The notes below the pieces were generated by a model, which saw only the letters and a list, made by a program, of their open reading frames with translations, made no database searches and was not told the DNA's origin. The position numbers and the translations under genes are program-made. Below, one piece after another: positions 26,544-35,686 of a stretch of 64,000 nucleotides of DNA. The first letter of the stretch is position 1; the number at the start of each line of letters is the position of its first letter. The DNA lies in the NCBI GenBank assembly GCA_013178275.1, contig JABLWZ010000012.1, positions 124,001 through 188,000 of the forward strand, written 5' to 3'. Origin of the DNA: Bacillota bacterium (GTDB taxonomy: Bacteria > Bacillota > Ch66 > Ch109).

Positions 26544-27734
26544 CTAACCCAACCCCGATAGCTTGTCAACTTGGCGCCGGGTCAGCTCGTCGATGCGGGA
26601 CACGTAGTTTATCGGGTCCTTAGGGTTGTAGCTGTTGACCAGCCACCAGCCCCCCGGGCGCAGCCACTTCGAGCCCGCTCCCGCTCCCAGGCCGATGACG
26701 GTCTGGCGCTCCTCGATCATCTGGATGTTGTACACCCCTTCGAAGCCGGGACGGGTATAGCCCACGTTCTCCAGGCCCCCCAGGATGTCGCGCTGCCGGT
26801 ATAAATAATATGGTAGATAACCCGCTCCCCGCGCGAAACCGGACGCCGCCGCCAGTGATTCCGCAGCCGCCCCGTCGTCAGGCAGCTTCCATAGCTGCTG
26901 TTCGGCTTTCAGCCGGGAGGCCCGCTTCAGGGCCAGGGTGTGGACGGTCAGGTTCTCCGGGTTAAGCTCCGCTACCCCCGCCAGGGTCCGGTCCAAATCA
27001 GCCCGGGTCTCCCCCGGCAGCCCGATGATGATGTCCATATTGATGCAGGTGAACCCCGCCTCCCGCGCCCGCCGGAAGGCGGCGAAGGTGTCGGCCGCGG
27101 TGTGCCGGCGGCCGATCAGTTCCAGGGTATGGTCGTTTAAGGTCTGGGGATTGATGGTCAGGCGTCCCACCCCGGCCCGCCGCAGAACGGCCAGGCACTC
27201 CCCGGTCAGGGTCTCGGGCCGCCCCGCCTCCACCGTGAACTCGAAGGTCCTCGGCCCGCGCAGGTGCCGCACGATGCCGCCCAAAACCCGGTCGAGCTGT
27301 TCCGGATTCAGGCTGGTGGGGGTGCCTCCCCCCATGTAGATGGTCTGCACCGTCATCCCCCGGCGGCCTAAGCCTTCCCCCACGGTCTCGATCTCCCTCT
27401 GCAGCGCCGATACGAAGTCCTCGACCAGGCTGCCGCGGGCCGGTAGGGGGTAGCCGGGGAACGAGCAGTAAAGACAGCGGGAAGGGCAGAAGGGTATGCC
27501 GATATAGATGGAAACCAGCCGGTCGGCCTGCTCCCGGTTCAGGAGCCACGGCCTCTGCCGGCGTGCCACCTCCAGCAGGAGACGGGCCTTGTCCCGCGAC
27601 ATCCCGTACACCTGCGTGAGTTCATCCTCGATCTGCGCCGGTCCTTTACCCTGGTCCATCCACCTCTGTACGATCTTGCCGGGCCTGACCCCTTTTAGGC
27701 TCCCCCAGGGGCCGGTCGAATCAGCCATATCCAA
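26544..27734 (-). CDS. hemZ: HemZ-type radical SAM coproporphyrinogen dehydrogenase-like protein
   Basis: 396 aa. The radical SAM motif C-x3-C-x2-C is CPSRCLYC near residue 85, followed by YMGGGTPTSLNPEQL and NIDIIIGLPGET-like SAM and cluster-binding segments, and VHTLALKRAS. These and the gene order (rel-dtd-MBL-hemZ-hisS-aspS) match HemZ of Firmicutes, thought to act in anaerobic haem synthesis; direct activity has been doubted in relatives. B. subtilis HemZ is longer at the N-terminus. TTG start with AGGAGG 8 bases upstream; ATG two codons later is the alternative. Confidence 0.88.
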   Translation of the reverse strand: MDMADSTGPWGSLKGVRPGKIVQRWMDQGKGPAQIEDELTQVYGMSRDKARLLLEVARRQRPWLLNREQADRLVSIYIGIPFCPSRCLYCSFPGYPLPARGSLVEDFVSALQREIETVGEGLGRRGMTVQTIYMGGGTPTSLNPEQLDRVLGGIVRHLRGPRTFEFTVEAGRPETLTGECLAVLRRAGVGRLTINPQTLNDHTLELIGRRHTAADTFAAFRRAREAGFTCINMDIIIGLPGETRADLDRTLAGVAELNPENLTVHTLALKRASRLKAEQQLWKLPDDGAAAESLAAASGFARGAGYLPYYLYRQRDILGGLENVGYTRPGFEGVYNIQMIEERQTVIGLGAGAGSKWLRPGGWWLVNSYNPKDPINYVSRIDELTRRQVDKLSGLG

Positions 27735-27746
27735 CCACGAGGCCTC

Positions 27747-28382
27747 CTAAACCAGGAAAGGATTGTTCCGCCGCTCGAAACCGATATTGGTATGCGGCCC
27801 GTGGCCGCTGTAGACCAGGGTACTGTCGTCGTACACCAGCAGCTTTTCCTTGATCGAGTCGATCAGCTGCTTGTATGAACCGCCGGGGAAGTCGGTGCGC
27901 CCGATGCTGCTGTTGAACAGGGTGTCGCCCACGAACAGCAGGGTCTTGTCGTCCACCTTCAGCTCCAGGGTCATGCCCCCCGGGGTGTGGCCGGGGGTGT
28001 GCAGCACCTTGAACTCCACCGTGCTGCCCACCTTTATGGTATCCCCCTCTTTGACCTCGCGGTCGGCCGCCGGTCCGCTCACCACCGAGCCCGAAAACAG
28101 CGACAGGTTGCGGCCGGAGCTGGTCAGCATCGGGGCGTCGGTTTCGTGGATGATGAGTTCCGCTCCCGTCTCCTCCTTGAGGCGCTTGTTGCCCCCGATG
28201 TGGTCGATGTGTCCGTGGGTGTTGATGATGTGCGTTACCTTGAGATCGTTCTTCTCGATCACCTTCATGATTCGGGGGACGTCCCCGCCGGGATCGATAA
28301 CCGCTGCTTCCCTCGTTTCCTCACAGCCGATTATGTAGCAGTTCGTCATGATCGCGCCAACCTCGAGACCTAACAGAATCAT
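27747..28382 (-). CDS. MBL-fold metallohydrolase (glyoxalase II-like)
   Basis: 211-aa metallo-beta-lactamase fold hydrolase. The metal motif is THGHIDHIGG near residue 56; further ligands are HTPGHTPGG, FVGDTLF and GHGPHTN. Single-domain proteins of this type hydrolyse thioesters such as S-lactoylglutathione or persulfides, but the substrate cannot be told. It sits in the conserved rel-dtd-MBL-hemZ order. ATG start after GGAGGTAAAGCG. Confidence 0.9.
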   Translation of the reverse strand: MILLGLEVGAIMTNCYIIGCEETREAAVIDPGGDVPRIMKVIEKNDLKVTHIINTHGHIDHIGGNKRLKEETGAELIIHETDAPMLTSSGRNLSLFSGSVVSGPAADREVKEGDTIKVGSTVEFKVLHTPGHTPGGMTLELKVDDKTLLFVGDTLFNSSIGRTDFPGGSYKQLIDSIKEKLLVYDDSTLVYSGHGPHTNIGFERRNNPFLV

Positions 28383-28413
28383 CGCTTTACCTCCAACTTT
28401 GGTTATTTACAGC

Positions 28414-28863
28414 CTAAAACTGGCGTTGACTGTCCAGCAGCATGGTCACCGGCCCCTCGTTGATGATCTCCACCCGCATGTGGGCCCGGAAGGTCCCGGT
28501 TTCAACCCGGAGGCCCAACCCCCGCAGGTGCTCCACAAACCCCAGGTACAGCCGGTCGGCCTCTTCCGGCGCGGCGGCGGCGGTGAAGCTCGGACGCCGG
28601 CCCTTGCGGCAGTCGCCGTAGAGGGTGAACTGGGAAACCACCAGCAGCTCCCCTCCGGTTTCCAGTACCGAACGGTTCATCTTGCCTTCCCCGTCCTCAA
28701 AGATGCGCAGGTTGGCGGTCTTGTCCGCCAGGTACGAGGCGTCGGAGCCGCTGTCCCCGGTCCCGACCCCCAGGAGGACCATCAGGCCGGGGCCGATCTC
28801 TCCCACTGTCCCGCCGTCGACCAGCACCCGCGCCCGGGACACCCTCTGGATAACCGCCCGCAA
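28414..28863 (-). CDS. dtd: D-aminoacyl-tRNA deacylase
   Basis: 149-aa proofreading enzyme that hydrolyses D-aminoacyl-tRNA (and Gly-tRNA-Ala). It shows [13 protein letters not shown] at the start, [18 protein letters not shown] (the SQFTL active-site motif) near residue 78, and [11 protein letters not shown] at the end (the conserved NxGPVT motif). TTG start with GGGGG upstream. It is 18 bp after rel. Confidence 0.96.
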   Translation of the reverse strand: MRAVIQRVSRARVLVDGGTVGEIGPGLMVLLGVGTGDSGSDASYLADKTANLRIFEDGEGKMNRSVLETGGELLVVSQFTLYGDCRKGRRPSFTAAAAPEEADRLYLGFVEHLRGLGLRVETGTFRAHMRVEIINEGPVTMLLDSQRQF

Positions 28864-28881
28864 TAAACCAACCCCCCGTTT

Positions 28882-31047
28882 CTATTTCGGCACCACCCGC
28901 CGTACGTCCATCACGTCGTTGACCCGTCTCACCTTCTGGATCACGTGGTTCAGCTGCTCCACGTTCGCGATCTCGATCTTCAAATTTACGGCCGCCATCT
29001 TGTTCTTGGTGGCCCGGGAGAAGACCGAGTTGATTATGGTCTTGGTATCCGTTATCATGCTCATGATGTCCATGGTCAGCCTCGGCCGGTCCATCGCGGT
29101 GACCTCTATCTCCACCTGGTACTGGGACTGGTCGTCCGTGTCCCAGGATACCTGCGTGAGCCGGTAGGGTTCATGCTGCCTATACCCTATCGCGTTGGGG
29201 CAGTCGGCCCGGTGTATCGACACCCCCCGGCCCCGGGTGATGTAGCCGATTATCTCGTCCCCGTGCAGCGGGTTGCAGCAGTGGGCGAACCGGACCATCA
29301 GGTTGTCGACCCCCAGCACCCGCACCCCCTTGGAGGCGGTGCTCTTTCCCCGGGGTCGGGGTTCGGAGATGAATGAGGCCTCGGTGGCCTGGGCCTTGCG
29401 TTCCTTCTGGAACTCGTCCCGGACCCGGCCCACCACCTGCAGCGGGGTGACGGTGCCTACCCCGATGGCCGCGTAAAGCTCATCCACCGACAGGAAGGTG
29501 AACCGCTTGGCGATGTCTACCAGCTTATCGCCGCGGAACCACTCGAAAAGTTCGGTCCCCTGCTTCTTCAGCTCCCGCTCCAGGGCGTCCCGGCCCCGTA
29601 CGATGTTCTCCTCCCGGTTCTCCCGCTTGAACCAGTGGCGGATGCGGGCCTTGGCCTGGCTGGTCTTGACCAGGCTCAGCCAGTCGCGGCTGGGGCCGGC
29701 GGACTGCTTGGAGGTCAGAATCTCCACGATGTCGCCGTTGTTCAGGCGGTAATCGATGGGAACGATCCGGCCGTTCACCTTGGCCCCCACGCAGCGGTTG
29801 CCCACCTCGCTGTGGACCCGGTAGGCGAAGTCGATCGGGACCGCCCCCGCCGGCAGCTCTATCACGTCGCCCTTGGGGGTGAAAACGAACACGGTGTCGG
29901 AAAAGAAGTCTATCTTCAGCGACTCCATGAACTCCTGGGCGTCCCGGAGTTCGAGCTGCCACTCCAGGAGCTGCCGCAGCCAGGACATCTTGGCGTCGAA
30001 GTCCTTGTCCCCCTTGCCCCCCGACTTATACACCCAGTGGGCCGCGATCCCGTACTCGGCGGTGCGGTGCATCTCCCAGGTCCTTATCTGGATCTCGAAC
30101 GGCTCGCCCCGGGGGCCGATCACGGTGGTATGCAGCGACTGGTACATGTTGGGCTTGGGCATCGCGATAAAGTCCTTGAAGCGCCCGGGGATGGGTTTCC
30201 AGAGGGTATGCACGATACCCAGCGCCCCATAGCAGTCCTTCACGTTGTCGACGATCACCCGGATTGCGATCAGGTCGTAAATCTCGCTGATGTCCTTGTT
30301 CTGTTTGATCAGCTTATGATAGATGCTGTAAAAGTTCTTGGGGCGGCCCGAGATGTCCGCCTTGATCTCCACCGCGGCGAGCTGCTTCTTCAGCCGCTCC
30401 ACCACCTGGTTGATGTACTCCTCCCGCTCGTTGCGGCGGGCGGATATCTTCTCCACCAGTTCGTAGTATCCATCCGGCTCCAGGTACCGCAGGGCCAGGT
30501 CCTCCAGCTCCCACTTCAGCTGGAAAATGCCCAGCCGGTGGGCCAGAGGGGCGTATATCTCGATGGTCTCCCTGGCTATCTCCAGCTGCTTGGAGGGCGG
30601 CTGGTGCTTCAGGGTCTGCATGTTGTGCAGGCGGTCGGCCAGCTTGATCAGCACCACCCGGATGTCCTTGGCCATGGCCAGGAACATCTTGCGCAGGTTC
30701 TCCACCTGCTGCTCTTCCTTGGACTTGTATTCGATCCGGCTCAGCTTGGTGACCCCGTCCACCAGCTCCGCGACCTCGGACCCGAACCTCTTCTCCAGGT
30801 CCTGCAGGGTGTACCGGGTGTCCTCCGCCACGTCGTGCAGCAGCCCGGCCGCTATGGTGGCGGTGTCGAGTTCCAGCTCGGCCAGGGTGTAGGCGACCCG
30901 CAGGGGGTGGACGATATAGGGCTCCCCCGAGTTGCGGGTCTGCCCCTCGTGGGCCTCACGGGCGAACTCGTACGCCCGCGTGACCATCTCCAGGTCCGCC
31001 TCGGGGTGATAGCTCTTGATTTTTTCGAGCAGTTTTTTAATCGGCAA
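28882..31047 (-). CDS. rel: Bifunctional (p)ppGpp synthetase/hydrolase Rel
   Basis: 721 aa with HD hydrolase (LLHDVAEDT near residue 68), the RelA/SpoT synthetase (GRPKNFYSIYHKL; PGRFKDFIAMPKPN; EIQIRTWEMH), TGS (FVFTPKGDVIELPAGAVPIDFAYRVH), a zinc-finger-like region (FAHCCNPLHGDEIIGYITRGRG) and ACT at the C-terminus. RFKD in the synthetase marks the bifunctional class, as opposed to the ExDD of RelA. It controls the stringent response. TTG start with AGAGGT 7 bases upstream; it overlaps the end of recJ by 11 bases. Confidence 0.96.
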   Translation of the reverse strand: MPIKKLLEKIKSYHPEADLEMVTRAYEFAREAHEGQTRNSGEPYIVHPLRVAYTLAELELDTATIAAGLLHDVAEDTRYTLQDLEKRFGSEVAELVDGVTKLSRIEYKSKEEQQVENLRKMFLAMAKDIRVVLIKLADRLHNMQTLKHQPPSKQLEIARETIEIYAPLAHRLGIFQLKWELEDLALRYLEPDGYYELVEKISARRNEREEYINQVVERLKKQLAAVEIKADISGRPKNFYSIYHKLIKQNKDISEIYDLIAIRVIVDNVKDCYGALGIVHTLWKPIPGRFKDFIAMPKPNMYQSLHTTVIGPRGEPFEIQIRTWEMHRTAEYGIAAHWVYKSGGKGDKDFDAKMSWLRQLLEWQLELRDAQEFMESLKIDFFSDTVFVFTPKGDVIELPAGAVPIDFAYRVHSEVGNRCVGAKVNGRIVPIDYRLNNGDIVEILTSKQSAGPSRDWLSLVKTSQAKARIRHWFKRENREENIVRGRDALERELKKQGTELFEWFRGDKLVDIAKRFTFLSVDELYAAIGVGTVTPLQVVGRVRDEFQKERKAQATEASFISEPRPRGKSTASKGVRVLGVDNLMVRFAHCCNPLHGDEIIGYITRGRGVSIHRADCPNAIGYRQHEPYRLTQVSWDTDDQSQYQVEIEVTAMDRPRLTMDIMSMITDTKTIINSVFSRATKNKMAAVNLKIEIANVEQLNHVIQKVRRVNDVMDVRRVVPK

Positions 31048-33523
31048 ATTGATTACCTCTTTGAATCCCCTGGTGATAACTCCAGAGCCTCATCCCCTCG
31101 CGAAAACGGAGAGACTGGTTGAGATCCGCCTTGCTTTCGGTCCGGTTAAGAAATACCTCCAGGCCCGCCCGGCCGTCTCGGATGCTCGCTAGTGAAAGCT
31201 CTTCCATTATATAGAGCGCCGCCGGCACCAGCCGATCCAGGTCGGGATTCTCGCCCGGCCGCCGCCGGCTCCACCAGGAGGCAATGCCCCGTTTATCAAG
31301 TACTACCCAGTCCTGCTGCCCCCCGTGCTGCCGGATGTACTGGAACACCTCCGCCAGGTGGTCGCGCTGGGGGAAACTCCACTGGTTGGCCTTCCAGGCC
31401 GCCTCTCCCGCTCCCGGGGTCAGCACCGCGCGCAGGTAGGAGATGTCGCGCACCTCCGGGACTCCCAGACCCGCTATCGCCCCCGTCGGGTCCGGCAGGC
31501 CCAGGTCTTTGGGACCGGATTCGACCAGCAGGAGCCCGATCCCCTGCCGGCGTCCATTGAATTTTTCTACATGATATGTCAGGTAATCAATGGTTGTCAA
31601 GACGAGGTCCAGTCCTTCGCCATGTAATGCCTTCCAGAAGGACCGCTGCTGCTCCGGCGGCTGATGGCTCAAGACCACCGCGACCCTCAGCCCCTCGGCG
31701 CTGATGGACGCGCGGTAGTTGTCCCAGAACTCCTCCGCCCAGGACGGCAGCGCCTGCAGAATAAAGCAGCACTCCCCGCGCTCCACCACCGCCTTTATCT
31801 CTTCCAGGCCCGGCAGCACCGGCCTGAACGGCCTCATTTCCAACACCTTCAGCTGGAGGCGGGATCTGCCCTGCCAGGTGTTCTCCTCCAGGTGGAAGGC
31901 CAGGTCCACCCTGCCGCCGGCAGCCACCGTTCCCGCCTCCACCTCACCCCCCTGGCGGAAGGCTATCGCTTCCAGGGACCTGCCCGAACCGTTGAGGTGT
32001 AGTTTCAGGTGTTCGCTTTCACTGCCCAGGAGCTGAAACCGGTTGACCTCCGCCCCCTCCAGCAGCAGCAGCGGGGCGGGATTCCCCGGGCCATAGGGCT
32101 TCAGTCCCTCCAGCTCCTCCCGCAGGCCGCAGTCCAGGTCCACGACCGACGCGACAGCGTCTATCTTCAGCTCCGAGCCGGACTCTTCCCAGCTCCAGAG
32201 CGCCTCTACCTTTTTCATAAAATCAGCGGCGAAACCCTCCAGGTTCGCGGCCGCGATGGCCATCCCCGCCGCCTGGGCGTGCCCGCCGTACTCCTCCAGC
32301 CAGGAACCGCACTCCCGCAGGGTCTCTATCAGGTTCACCCCCGGCACGCTCCGCCCCGAACCGCTCCCCCGCTCTCCCTCCCGGGCGAACAGGATGGCGG
32401 GACGGCTGTATTTTTCCACCAGGCGGGACGCTACTATCCCCAGCACCCCGGGGTGCCAGGACTCCCCCATCAGCACCAGGGCCGGAGCTGCGGCCAGGCC
32501 GGTTGAAGCGATGGATTCCTCCGCCTCGGCCAGGATGCGCTTCTCCCAGGCCTGTCTCTCCTGGTTGGCGACCTCCAGCAGTTCCACCAGCTCGGCCGCC
32601 TCGGGCAGCGACTCCGTCTGCAGCAGTTTCACCGCCGCCTCCGCGTTGCCCATCCGTCCCGCCGCGTTCAGCCGGGGACCCAGGACGAACCCGATATGCC
32701 AGGCCTCGATCTCCTTGCCCAGCAGCTTGGTGGACCGCAGCATTTCCTGCAGACCCACCCGCTGGGCCTCGGCCAGGACCTTCAGCCCCTCGCCGACCAG
32801 CCGGCGGTTGACACCGCGTAGCGCCACCACGTCCGCCACCGTCCCCAGCGCCACCAGGTCCAGGTAGTCCCGGGCCCGCCGCGGCCGATCGGGAACCCCG
32901 ACTGCCTCCAGCAGGGCGCAGGCCAGGTGATAGGCCACCCCAACCCCCGCCAGGTCTTCCCCCGTCTGGTCGAGCTTGGGGTTGATGATCGCCGCGGCCG
33001 CCGGCAGCTCCGCCGGGGGCTGGTGATGGTCGGTGATGACCACGTCGATCCCCAGGCTTCCAGCCAGCTCCACCTCGATGGTCGAACTTATCCCGCAGTC
33101 GACGGTGACGATAAGGTTGTAGCCCCTCTCCGAGGCCAGGAGTATCGATTCCCGGCTGAGCCCGTACCCCTCCGCCAGCCGGTCGGGTATGTAGCGGTCG
33201 GCCCCGATCCCGATCTCCCGCAGGACCGACTGCATCAGCACCGTGGAGGTCACCCCGTCGACATCGTAGTCGCCGTAAACCAGCACCCGCTGCTTTTCCC
33301 GCCGGGCTTCCAGGATGCGCCTGACAGCGTCATCCATCCCGCCCAGCGTCAGGAGCCTGGTGTAGTCCTGGTCCATAAACCTGAGGACCGATTCCCGGTC
33401 GCTGAAACCCCGGCTGGCAAGCACCTGGGCCGTGACCAGGGACACCCCCAGCGAACCCGCCAGGTCGAATTCGAGCTGTTCGTTGCGCGGCGGCAGGACC
33501 CACCGGCGCGGCTGTTTCTGCAT
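31037..33523 (-). CDS. recJ: RecJ, single-strand-specific 5'-3' exonuclease
   Basis: 828-aa DHH-family nuclease in recombination and repair. Motif I DYDVDGVTST near residue 80, motif III VVITDHHQPPAE, and the DHHA1 part GGHAQAAGMAI near 415 are present, followed by the OB-fold and a long C-terminal region (about 560-828) of the Firmicute type. ATG start after GGAGGATAAG. The gene overlaps rel. Confidence 0.95.
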   Translation of the reverse strand: MQKQPRRWVLPPRNEQLEFDLAGSLGVSLVTAQVLASRGFSDRESVLRFMDQDYTRLLTLGGMDDAVRRILEARREKQRVLVYGDYDVDGVTSTVLMQSVLREIGIGADRYIPDRLAEGYGLSRESILLASERGYNLIVTVDCGISSTIEVELAGSLGIDVVITDHHQPPAELPAAAAIINPKLDQTGEDLAGVGVAYHLACALLEAVGVPDRPRRARDYLDLVALGTVADVVALRGVNRRLVGEGLKVLAEAQRVGLQEMLRSTKLLGKEIEAWHIGFVLGPRLNAAGRMGNAEAAVKLLQTESLPEAAELVELLEVANQERQAWEKRILAEAEESIASTGLAAAPALVLMGESWHPGVLGIVASRLVEKYSRPAILFAREGERGSGSGRSVPGVNLIETLRECGSWLEEYGGHAQAAGMAIAAANLEGFAADFMKKVEALWSWEESGSELKIDAVASVVDLDCGLREELEGLKPYGPGNPAPLLLLEGAEVNRFQLLGSESEHLKLHLNGSGRSLEAIAFRQGGEVEAGTVAAGGRVDLAFHLEENTWQGRSRLQLKVLEMRPFRPVLPGLEEIKAVVERGECCFILQALPSWAEEFWDNYRASISAEGLRVAVVLSHQPPEQQRSFWKALHGEGLDLVLTTIDYLTYHVEKFNGRRQGIGLLLVESGPKDLGLPDPTGAIAGLGVPEVRDISYLRAVLTPGAGEAAWKANQWSFPQRDHLAEVFQYIRQHGGQQDWVVLDKRGIASWWSRRRPGENPDLDRLVPAALYIMEELSLASIRDGRAGLEVFLNRTESKADLNQSLRFREGMRLWSYHQGIQRGNQFAD

Positions 33524-33637
33524 CTTATCCTCCCGGAGATAAAACCGAACCTACGGACCGTTATCAAAAAAGCGGGTTGGCCTTTGATTCCGGTCTCTTT
33601 ATATTGATCCAGAGGGAGTGAAGTACGTCCACAAAAA

Positions 33638-33665
33638 TAATAACCTATTGAAGCCTCAATAGGTT
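33638..33665 (-). terminator. Terminator of the LapA-domain gene
   Basis: Perfect 10-bp stem AACCTATTGA/TCAATAGGTT (33642-33651 and 33656-33665), loop of 4, then ATTATTTTTGT on the minus strand. It separates this gene from recJ-rel. Confidence 0.8.
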
Positions 33666-33674
33666 AATAAATCT

Positions 33675-33983
33675 TTATAAAGATGCTTTACCGGCCCTGG
33701 ATTCCTCCCCTGGGGACCGCCCGGCCTTTTCCAGCTGTTCTTTCAGACGCTGGTTCTCGTGGGCGTACTGTTTTAAACGGGTTCCCATCTTCCAGAACCG
33801 CACCAGGTCGAAGGCCAGGACCGCGATACCGCCCCCCAGGGCCGAACCCAGGATCAGCATCACCAGCGAAGTGTTCGGCATCTCCCAGAACAGGAACCGC
33901 AGGCTCACCACGCTCGGGTTCTGAACCGCCAGGATGGCGATTACCAGTGCGATTACCAGTGCGATCAGGAAATAAATCTGCAA
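33675..33983 (-). CDS. LapA-domain (DUF1049) small membrane protein
   Basis: 102 aa, two membrane segments (about 3-20 and 38-60) with the family pattern AVQNPSVVSLRFLFWEMPNTSLV between them, then a cytoplasmic coiled-coil tail (KQYAHENQRLKEQLEKAG). The family is widespread and relates to lipopolysaccharide assembly proteins in Gram-negatives; the role in Firmicutes is unknown. TTG start with GGGGTGGGG upstream. Confidence 0.85.
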   Translation of the reverse strand: MQIYFLIALVIALVIAILAVQNPSVVSLRFLFWEMPNTSLVMLILGSALGGGIAVLAFDLVRFWKMGTRLKQYAHENQRLKEQLEKAGRSPGEESRAGKASL

Positions 33984-34061
33984 GATTCCCCACCCCCTGG
34001 TGAAGGTATTCGCTGTTGGTACTGGATTCCCCTTCTTAAAAGGCTATTTTAACCAGAGCTT

Positions 34062-34994
34062 TTATCTCCGGAGGCCGGGGTCCAGCATCTCCAGGTAGGT
34101 CTCGCAGACCGAGCAGTCCTTCCCCGATTCACTGCAGCAGGGTTCCATATGGATGACCACAGTGGTGTTTTCGAGCTGCTCCTTGATCTCCATCTCGATG
34201 TTCTCGGTCAGGTCGTGCACCGACAATAAGTCCAGGTTGCCGGGCAGCACCAGGTGGACGTCTACGTGGCGATCAGCCCCCGCCTGCCGAGTCCGCAGCT
34301 TGTGAAACCCGTTAACCTTCCCTTCCCGCTGGTACCCCTCGAGGATATCCCGTACCACCAGCTCCTCTTTTTCCGGCAGCGCGGTGTCCAGCAGGGGCAT
34401 GAAGGCCACCCGGGTCAGGCCGATGGAGGCCTTGATGATCAGAATGGCGACCCCGATCGCGACCAGCGGGTCGATAACCTCGTACCCGGTGATATATATC
34501 AAACCCAGACCGACCATCACCCCCGCCGAGGTGTAGACATCAGTCCTGAGGTGAAGGGCGTCGGCCTCCAGGGCGATAGAGTTGGTAGCCTTGGCGACCC
34601 GGTACAGGTAGGTGGAGATCGCCCAGTTGGCAGCCGCGGATATCGCCATAATCAGCACCCCGTAACCGAGCATCTCCACCGGGGTGCGCGACATCAGTTT
34701 ATCCACGGCCTCGACGATGATCCAGACCGCGGCGGCAAAGATAAGCAGCGCCTCTATAGTGCCCGATACGTTCTCGACCTTTCCATGGCCGTATCGGTGC
34801 TGCTCATCGGGCGGCAGCGAAGAAACCCGCACCGAAAACAGGGCGATCAATGCGGCGGCCAAATCCAGTCCCGAGTGAATCGCTTCCGAGATAATACTGA
34901 CCGAGCCGGTTATAATGCCGACGACGAGTTTTAGAATGACCAGAATAGTGTTGGAGATTACCGAGAATAATGCCGCCTTGGTTTTTACCTCCAA
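34062..34994 (-). CDS. Cation diffusion facilitator (CDF) family metal exporter
   Basis: About 310 aa. Six predicted membrane helices in the first 200 residues with the metal-site helices EAIHSGLDLAAALIAL (helix 2) and EADALHLRTDVYTSAGV (helix 5), then a cytoplasmic dimerisation domain (about 205-290) with RTRQAGADRHVDVHLVL. The tail has extra Cys (CCSESGKDCSVC), possibly metal-binding. It exports a divalent metal (Zn, Mn, Fe or Co; not decidable here). A leader hairpin at 35021-35060 suggests control by attenuation. TTG at 34994 is 8 bases after AGGGG; GTG at 35003 is the alternative. Confidence 0.9.
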   Translation of the reverse strand: MEVKTKAALFSVISNTILVILKLVVGIITGSVSIISEAIHSGLDLAAALIALFSVRVSSLPPDEQHRYGHGKVENVSGTIEALLIFAAAVWIIVEAVDKLMSRTPVEMLGYGVLIMAISAAANWAISTYLYRVAKATNSIALEADALHLRTDVYTSAGVMVGLGLIYITGYEVIDPLVAIGVAILIIKASIGLTRVAFMPLLDTALPEKEELVVRDILEGYQREGKVNGFHKLRTRQAGADRHVDVHLVLPGNLDLLSVHDLTENIEMEIKEQLENTTVVIHMEPCCSESGKDCSVCETYLEMLDPGLRR

Positions 34995-35009
34995 GATAAA
35001 CACCCCTGA

Positions 35010-35107
35010 TAAATAAAGTAAACCCGCGGAACCTCGAATAATTTCGAAGTCCCACGGGTTCTTTGCTCCCCGCTGCCAGGGCCGGCCTGGTCCATACAGG
35101 AACCTGA
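35010..35107 (-). promoter_or_regulatory. Candidate attenuator/riboswitch leader of the CDF gene
   Basis: The leader folds into a 17-bp stem (35060-35044 with 35037-35021, including three G-U pairs) followed by TTTACTTTATTT, a terminator within the 5' UTR. Upstream, GGTTC (35103-35099) can pair with GAACC (35062-35058) around a CCAGG/CCTGG hairpin. GAACC overlaps the terminator 5' arm, so the two folds exclude each other. This is riboswitch-like logic, but I do not recognise a known aptamer. Confidence 0.5.
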
Positions 35108-35118
35108 CTTACCGTTTG

Positions 35119-35148
35119 ATTTTACCACAGAGTTTACAGCTAAATCAA
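35119..35148 (-). promoter_or_regulatory. Promoter of the CDF gene
   Basis: TTGATT (35148-35143), 18-bp spacer and TAAAAT (35124-35119) on the minus strand. It predicts a leader of about 120 nt containing the attenuator-like fold. Confidence 0.55.
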
Positions 35149-35199
35149 GACATAAACCACCTTTTTCAGGCATAAAAGCAGTATTTCCTGCTAACGGAA

Positions 35200-35655
35200 T
35201 CACATGCACCACAGGATAACGACAGCGGCCGCCAGGGCTCCCATCCCCCTCGCCAGCATCAGCCAGGACCAGTGGACGGCCTTTCCGAGTTCATCCATTA
35301 TCTCCTCCGCCGGCCGCTCCCAGAGGAACCGCCCCAGCCCCATCCACCATACCGCCAGCGCCGCCAGGTGATGAAAGAAGGAACCCAACACAAGTTGGGT
35401 CCCCCCGCTGATAACCACTCTTTTTATCAATCCTTCAGGGACTGGCGTCCTCCTCCGGGCCCTCAGCACCATCCACTCGATGCCGAGAGCCATCAGCAGC
35501 AGGCCTCCCAGGGTGCCCAGCGACTCCGGGCCCCGGTGCGCCAGGCTGAAAACCAGTTCTCCGGTCGAAAGGAGCAGGAACCAGCCCGTCCACCCCCAGA
35601 TCACGGTCGCCGGCACAGCCGCGATTAAAATCAACAGGCACAGCAGGTCTGACAA
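35200..35655 (-). CDS. Membrane protein of unknown function
   Basis: 151 aa with four or so hydrophobic segments (about 3-35, 47-65, 85-110, 130-150) and a short basic loop RARRRTPVPEGL. I do not recognise a family. It lies 31 bp after secF in the same direction, so it may be the last gene of the secDF transcript, before the separate CDF promoter. Confidence 0.65.
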   Translation of the reverse strand: MSDLLCLLILIAAVPATVIWGWTGWFLLLSTGELVFSLAHRGPESLGTLGGLLLMALGIEWMVLRARRRTPVPEGLIKRVVISGGTQLVLGSFFHHLAALAVWWMGLGRFLWERPAEEIMDELGKAVHWSWLMLARGMGALAAAVVILWCM

Positions 35656-35686
35656 GATACAGCTCTCCTATACCGCCCCCGCCCGG

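Noticed and set aside
29635-31122. 495-codon plus-strand frame
   Set aside because: Antisense to rel, which has complete HD, synthetase, TGS and ACT domains; no family features in the shadow.
35010-35107. T-box riboswitch upstream of the CDF gene
   Set aside because: A GGTTCCGCGGG segment recalls the T-box antiterminator, but the AGGGTGG-ACCGCG motif is not there and the gene is not amino-acid related.
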